DNA of 64,000 nt from Trileptium ribeirensis (taxonomy: Eukaryota; Nematoda; Enoplea; Enoplida; Thoracostomopsidae): positions 1 through 64,000 of the forward strand of contig JASANE010005003.1 of the NCBI GenBank assembly GCA_030248225.1. Direction: 5' to 3'. Under the pieces are notes generated by a model. It was not told the DNA's origin. It worked only from the letters and a program-made list of their open reading frames with translations, and did not search any database. Within the stretch, counting starts at the first letter, position 1; every line of letters begins with the position of its first letter. Shown in pieces: positions 57,696-64,000 of the stretch. Position numbers and translations under genes: made by a program.

Positions 57696-58181
57696 TTTGT
57701 TCTGCACTTTGGTTAAAGCAATTTAAATGGGTGATCTCGCGTGTTTTTGCAGTTGAAAGTTGTTGAAAGTTTTGTAGTTTTTAGTCTAAGTGTGCAATTA
57801 TATTAACTACATAGCTACAGCATACCAGTTTCTTTTAAATAATGTGCAACAGACATAATTTTCATTTATATGTATTACAGGTTTACCAGGCTGCCAGGGT
57901 GTTTCAGGTCCAAACTCGCCCCAAAACCCCGGGTTGGTCACCAATCCCTCAATTGTATCCTTCCCTCTCCTAGGTTTTTTCCTTTTCATGATTTTGTTGT
58001 TTTCGTTTTTTGTGCTAATTGGCATATTAAGCACTGGTTTAAATTATTAGTTAACATGTGTAGGCATTATTGATTTTGTTCTAATTAAGTCTAGGATCGG
58101 CCTCGGCTGAGTTGAGAGGTCGTAAACAACGGCAAGCGTGCATATTTTAATCTTTTCAATTTTAATACGTAAAAGCTTACT
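57696..58181. other. no gene recognised
   Basis: Overlapping frames on both strands at 57807-58073 have no motif. Nothing else is seen. Confidence 0.35.
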
Positions 58182-59640
58182 GTCAACTTTTGGGCAGGTC
58201 CAACCTTGTATTTTTCATTTCCCAGAAACCATATTTTACTAATCTGAATTTTATTCCTAAAATTGTAATGAACTAATTACCCTCCCCTGGGGAGATAGTG
58301 ACTCTCCCGGAGGGGCGACTTTTATAGCCTCGATTGTTAGGACATTTTCTACTATTCTGGGCATGGGAAATCTCTATTTTCCTATATTAGGGTTATAGGA
58401 CCCCCTAATTATAACCTACAAGTTAAAAGGTACAATTCCACATATTTAGTATTTTCAACCAAATACCAAGATTAATTCCACTTTCAAAACTTTCCTTAAA
58501 GGGGGTGGTGGTTATGCATCCCGAGCGGAATGGCACACGGCCACACCTTGGGTAACCACCCCATTTTACTCCTATTTCGGGGATTATTATTTCCTAAACT
58601 CGGGTCGGAATTTACAAATTTACGAATTCCCTTGTCTTTGATTTAAATAATACAATTCTTCTGGATTTATTATTTCCCTCTGATGGGGTATACTACTATA
58701 TCATACTTCGTCCCCGGTAAGGTAACATTCATTTTCACTTAGGTGCACCTTTTACTTACCCTTATCCTGGGATACATTACCCCTATACCCTGATACTATA
58801 CTTGATTTTACCTAAAAATCCACTTTTTTACGTTATTATTGAATTTATAAATATACTAGTGTTTCATTAGGTAGAAACCACTTCTATCCTAAGGTGGGAC
58901 TACATTTCATCTTTTCCCTGGACCAACAACACCCTAATCGTCCCATAATCCTATTTTTCCTAATCCTTGGTGTCCCATAATTTTAACCATTTTCTTTCGA
59001 AATTAAATACGTTGTCAACTTTTGGGCAGGTCCAACCTTGTATTTCCCTCCTCATAGACAATATTTTATAGGTCTTGACCTAATTTCTAAAATCACACCG
59101 ACTTCATTACCCTCCCCCGGGGGATATCCATCTTCCCACCGGGGTGACTCCTATACTTACTTCCGAAATTGAGAAAACGATCTAAATTTCATATTTCATC
59201 TGTTATTTCCTACTCCCTCTCGACATATTACCCTTTAAAACTAACTCAAAATCCATGAATTTACAAATTCCCTTATTTTTACTTAAATAACACATTTCTC
59301 TTAGATTTATCATTATCTCCTCCCGGTGGGATGGATTATAGTCCATAACGGGCAAGTTTCCGCTTATTTCCACTCGGGTGAACTTCTCCCCTATTCCTAT
59401 TTTTAGATACATCATCCCTATACCCTAATTCCACACTCTATTTTACTTAGAAATCGATATTTTTACCTTTCTATCAAATTTACAAATGTATTAAGATTTT
59501 TGCTACTTGGGTATAACTTTTACCTGTTGCTGGATTACATTTAATCTTTTCCTTATGCTAAAACCACCCTAATACTATTATTACTTCATCTTTATTAAGT
59601 TAGGAATTTCCTAAATTTTACCACCTTGTCCTTACTTGAA
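58182..59640 (+). repeat. 832 bp tandem duplication, diverged
   Basis: GTCAACTTTTGGGCAGGTCC starts at 58182 and 59014. Both units then continue with an ACCCTCCC-C-GGGG-GATA block, a TTTACAAATT block, a CTTAAATAA block, a GGGTGAAC or GGTGCACC block, CCCTATACCCT, and a TTTAATCTTTTCC-like block. The second unit grades into the LTR-like repeat that follows near 59690. Non-coding. Confidence 0.78.
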
Positions 59641-59689
59641 TACTTCGATATTTGATTTTTTCTAACCATATACGACTCCTTAAACATTT

Positions 59690-60840
59690 AAAACTATACA
59701 ATGGGGTTCCCCTCATTCATTTCCCTCTGGAAATATACTTAACCCTCATGGGATACCTCTAGGTGACCCTATTTCTCACCCAAAACTCTTGAAAAATTTT
59801 CTAAAAATTTGCAAAATATTATTACTAATATATATATTATTATTATTGTTATTAAATAAAATTAGCTAGCTATTATTATTACTTTGGTGTGACGCTAGCT
59901 ACCGGACTAGTTTATTGTTATTGAACGACGTGGAAGACGAGTGCGCGATAGATAGATGTTGCGTTGTATATTTGACAGTTTTGTTTTCTTGTGGATTATT
60001 ATGTTTCTTTCTTTCTTTCGTTATTAATTATATATTATATATATATATTCCGTTACTTGCCATTACGTGGATGGTTTTCTTTTTCTTGGTGTTTGGAGCG
60101 CTATTATACGATAGTTAGTGACAACCTATAGTAATTTCGTGATCCATGTAGGAACCCCTGGTGTCATACTTATACGGTCTCTGTTCGTGAATTTTCGTGG
60201 CATTGGGACACAAAATTACCGAGCGACATCCATGCACATACATACATACATACACGCACATAAGTAAAATTAGGCTCACTCGCAGTGACTTTGCAGGAGG
60301 TTACCTGCATTTCTGGACCCTGCCGAGGTGGCGGGTGTGCTAGGCAGAGTAAGTCCTAGCCGGGTTATAAGGCAGACCAGAAGAAGGGTATCTCATTCCT
60401 TAAACGGGAACCTCTGGGTGGGATTGGTCTTTCTTCCTTTCCGGCACCTTTTTAACACCCGTTGGACTCCAGGCTGCCACAACATGGGCTGCTCTATCGT
60501 CGAAGGCTGTGACATTGCAAACATTCCTTAGGGTGGGACATAGTTGTCGGAACTATGTCTTAGCGCAAGCCTCGCCTAGGGGTTGTCCAATGCACAGGCC
60601 GGGAAAATATTACGCTTAGGGGGCTTGGCAGTTATGGGCCAACAATTTAGGGAAAATCCTGTGTCACTTGTCCCTCAACACTAACACTAACACTTAAAAT
60701 TCTTTGGTTTTTCAGGGTTACGAACCACACGAACATTTCAGGTAGTACGATTTTAGGTACATGTATCCTATAATGCATGATCGCACGTTCTTGTCCTAAA
60801 ACCGCTTTAAAAATATAAAAATTTATAAAAACTGTTGTAG
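59690..60840 (+). repeat. ~1.15 kb direct repeat, left copy (LTR-like)
   Basis: Pairs with 62690-63915. Shared blocks: CTCATGGGATACC, TTGTTATTGAACGA, GTTTTCTTGT, a TGCAGGAGG block, CTAGCCGGGTT, AAACGGGAACCTCTGGGTGG, GGGCTGCTCTATCGTCGAAG, GTCTTAGCGC, GCCTCGCCTAGGGG, TTACGCTTAGGGGGCTTGGC, ATCCTGTGTCACTTGTCC and CATGTATCC, in order. Two copies in the same orientation flanking about 1.85 kb is the layout of an LTR element with a shortened interior, but no coding domain is seen between them. Confidence 0.75.
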
Positions 60841-62689
60841 GAAGATTGGTTTCGCAGTGCGAAACTCACGGTTATCACTATGACCTCAATATTTGGGAAG
60901 TTTGTTATGGTTGTTATACCGGGTGCATAATGCCTGGATTTTGTTAAGTATTGTTCCATAATTTTTTATTGTTTTCTAACGATGTTACCATAAAATCTTT
61001 GAAACATTTCCAGCTAACATCGGGTAATAAAATTTCTACTATACGGCTGTGCATGTCATTTATCCAGCAGGACCTGATGGTGTTGTTTTTTTTCATTATT
61101 TATACTTGTAGTTTACTGCTTATAGCCAACGGATGGTGCAGGTCACCAACGCGTGCGCTATTCTTTGTAAAATACTCCAGGTGGCAGGGCCACGTTATTT
61201 TGCTAGCACTTGCTCACTTGGCATTTACCAGTTTGGTGCGGGAATATTAGCCAAGTTGTTATCAAAGACTCTGGTTTTAATGGATTGCTAGATTCGTTAT
61301 TGTAGTGGTGTTATTCTTGAACTATTTTCAGACGACTTGTAAATATTTATAGCTTTAGCGTTCTGGTGCAATCTTTCGACATTAATATTACGATCTCTAA
61401 AGGTAAAACCCAGATCTTTGTTTTATGCATAAACTAGGTAAAAGGTAAACGGTCGTTCTGGGTAAAAGAATTTTCCAGTATTGCAGGACAAGCTAACAAT
61501 TTTATAAGAAATCCCTCAAAGCTCCAGTCTTCATCTCAACTCTGGCCGCTTGTCGAGCTGAGATGGAGCTTGGATGCCTTCAGAACTTGTATGGTTCAAC
61601 CCTACTCCTATTCGATCACCTATGGTAAAATTTATTAGTTCAAATTTTCTAATTTTGTTTTCCAAAATTTATGCCAAAACTTATTCAAATTTTATTTACT
61701 ACGCGCTACGGGACTGTTACGCGGACTCTTCGCCGTAGCGACATTTTGCCTAAAACATCTTGCATGAAATTTATAAGTATTGAATCCAGAGCCTGTGTTC
61801 CTGGACACGTTCTGGTGGACTCTAAGCTTAGGGGTGTACTAGCCTACACGGGCATGGTACTGCCATATAAAACCATACAAGAAACCTTTAAGTAAATAAT
61901 CGTTTTAATTCGCTATATTGTAATTTTGTTTTTTTCTTTTTCTTCAGACTTCAAAACTTTTGCATAACCTTTTTAACTACATCTTAAATTTATTCGTTTT
62001 CACAATTCAAACTTTTACAACGTTTTACTTAGTGTCATAGCTTATTCTAGTCAAAGTTTTATAAATGCACCATGGCCTGTCATCCGGACTCGCCAGGGTA
62101 CAGTCAGCACTAGCACGGAAATGCAATCGTACTAATCAAAATTCAGTTTAGCCCCAACTTAATTTTGAAGATGTTACGTCTAAAAGGATGCCAAGTGCAC
62201 CAACGCCATCCATACGTAAACTCCCAATTTTTATCCCATGGCAATTTACTTTTTAATGTGAACAACGGTTTGCATCTGTTTAGGTTGCAAGATACAATTG
62301 GTAATCAACTCGAATTGGTTGAACTGTAATTTATTTTAGTGTATATACGTTCATACGGCCTATTCAGCTTAGTTCACCATTAGTTACCTAACGTTGACCT
62401 AAACTCGATATCCCTGCCCGGGACAATGACATGTCTACCGCTGGGAACTCGCGCAACTCTCATCCAGTGATAAAGGGTGTCTCCGACCGCTGGTAGACCG
62501 GTTCATCCCCTTTGGTGGCTTCTTCCCCTTATTCTTGATTTCACTTCCTTCTGGGCAATTCTCGAACTCGCTCTCAGCTTTCACCCCTTACCCTCTGGCC
62601 ACCATTGGAGGTGTCGGTTACGTTTTGGTAAGAAACGTGCCGCGGAGAAGGCCGATAAACTCACATACGTTAATATTTAACCTTTTCTA
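60841..62689. other. interior between the ~1.2 kb direct repeats, no gene recognised
   Basis: AT-rich. The frame 60951-61250 is partly hydrophobic, and 61671-61895 and 62477-62680 are short. None shows a gag, protease, RT or transposase motif. If the flanking repeats are LTRs, this would be a TRIM/LARD-like non-autonomous interior. Confidence 0.4.
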
Positions 62690-63915
62690 AATTTATACCA
62701 TTTCCTGAACCTCTAAACGATTCATTGGGGTCTTAACTTACCATACCTATCCAGCAATCTACATCCTCATGGTGGGATACCCCTAAATTGTTCTCTTTTC
62801 GACCCTAAAAGTTCTTGGAAATTTTCTAAAATTTTGAAAATATTATTAAGTAAAATTTATTAATAAATAAATTACTTTAGCTACCATTTCACTGCGGTGT
62901 AAACAATCGGCAAATATGCGCATGCGCCGGCAGCCATTTTGGCTGAAATAGTCGTTGTTATTGTTCGATTGGACGACGGTTGCGCGACGTGTTTTCTTGT
63001 TCTCCAGTATTAATTAGTGTTTTGTTAATGTGTATTGTGTGAAGTTTTCTCTTTTATATTTTTCTTCTCTTATTGTCACATTTTTGCGAATTTTCTACTT
63101 TTTATTATTCTTCTTATTATGTTACTTTATTATAATAGTATGAAGTATTATTATTACTAAATTTTGCTATTACTATAAGTTCGCGTCGGATTTATACGGT
63201 TTTTCAACAGGTGCTTTTTGGTTTTACGGTACCCCTACTCATGCTATCCACAGAGATTCACGCATAGTGCTTTTAAATAGTTAGTAATTCCGAAAGGTAG
63301 GTACACATATAGCCCCCTACCCATAAATAGGTGCAAACACAGGTTACATTATATAGTGACAATGCAGGAGGCTCGTCCTGTACTCTCGGAATCCTGCCTA
63401 GGTGGCGGGATGGCTAGGCATAGTAAGCCCTAGCCGGGTTTATGGCAGACCAGAAAGAGGGCAGCCCATCCCCTAAACGGGAACCTCTGGGTGGGATTGG
63501 TCTTTTCCCTTTTCCGGCACCTTTTTACCACCCGTTGGTACCAGGCCGTCTTCTATGGGCTGCTCTATCGTCGAAGGCTGCGGTGTTGCAAGTATGCTCT
63601 AGGGTGGGACATAATTACCTGAATTATGTCTTAGCGCGAGCCTCGCCTAGGGGTTACCCAGCATGCAGCCCGGGGAAATTTTACGCTTAGGGGGCTTGGC
63701 GTTTATGGTGCAACACCCACGTTCTATTTAGGGGCATCCTGTGTCACTTGTCCTTTAAACTAACACATAAATTTCGTTAGATTTTTCAGGCTTACGAGGT
63801 TCACGGCTTCATCAGGTAGTTACGAGTTCGGTGCATGTATCCGATAATACATGATATTTACGAACCGATCATTCTCAAAAATTTCAAAACAAAATCAATA
63901 TAAAAATTGTTACCC
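62690..63915 (+). repeat. ~1.2 kb direct repeat, right copy (LTR-like)
   Basis: Same ordered blocks as 59690-60840. It differs by an insertion carrying TGCGCATGCGCC near 62917 and by many substitutions, so the pair is old. The frame at 63442-63690 lies in the conserved GGGAACCTCTGGGTGGGATT part and reflects conserved repeat DNA rather than a gene. Confidence 0.75.
62917..62943 (+). promoter_or_regulatory. adjacent NRF-1-like and YY1-like motifs
   Basis: TGCGCATGCGCC at 62917-62928 matches the NRF-1 consensus (YGCGCAYGCGCR) except for the last base, and CAGCCATTTTGG at 62931-62942 resembles the YY1 site in reverse (GCCATnTTG). The motifs lie in the promoter-proximal part of the right LTR-like repeat and are not present in the left copy. 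Function is inferred. Confidence 0.45.
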
Positions 63916-64000
63916 CCGTATACACTCCATATTGCGGGACATGAGAAGCATATTTGTGCTTCATTACCGTTACTATTTGATATCTTCCTACCCCAGGTGC

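Overview
The window looks like repeat-dense, gene-poor nuclear DNA of an animal, most likely an invertebrate. It is AT-rich and has no operons, no clean long host ORFs and no rRNA or tRNA genes that I could recognise. It does contain CR1/L2-like non-LTR retrotransposon debris, Ty3/Gypsy retroelement debris, foldback MITEs, SINE-like repeats, minisatellites and LTR-like repeats with TATA plus a CCAGTC initiator-like motif. The species cannot be named. Most open frames are interrupted, so nearly all coding calls below are pseudogenes.

Layout. 1-5.6 kb: a SINE-like copy (family S) and a minus-strand copy of a 1.8 kb promoter-bearing repeat (family P). 5.6-7.5 kb: a broken LINE on the minus strand with endonuclease and reverse transcriptase remnants. 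7.6-8.2 kb: three copies of a ~171 bp tandem repeat. 14.7-17.4 kb: a very diverged array whose units share a short hairpin with different but still paired stems. 18-23.4 kb and 29.5-30 kb: foldback MITEs and an array of six small hairpins. 27.6-28.4 kb: a 45 bp minisatellite that is open in frame on both strands.

32.0-48.3 kb: the main object, a ~16 kb decayed Ty3/Gypsy-like element or composite. In order it holds a gag with a CCHC knuckle, a long low-complexity region with in-frame duplications, an env-like stretch with a C-terminal membrane anchor, a retropepsin, RT and RNase H, an integrase that keeps only its C-terminal module, and two tandem copies of a cargo module. Each cargo module joins a NADAR (YbiA/DUF1768-like) domain to a domain resembling SGNH/GDSL hydrolases. 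The env-like part lies upstream of pol, and a fragment of a host SINE-like repeat sits at the junction between them. The second module has a TATA-like box and a splice-acceptor-like site directly before its ATG.

48.3-64 kb: two more family P copies, another family S copy, an RT fragment of a second Ty3/Gypsy element, a LINE 3' end, an 832 bp tandem duplication, and a pair of ~1.2 kb direct repeats flanking ~1.85 kb. One of those repeats carries adjacent NRF-1-like and YY1-like motifs. The strongest candidate for something undescribed is the NADAR plus SGNH-like cargo in a retroelement. The covarying hairpin array comes second.
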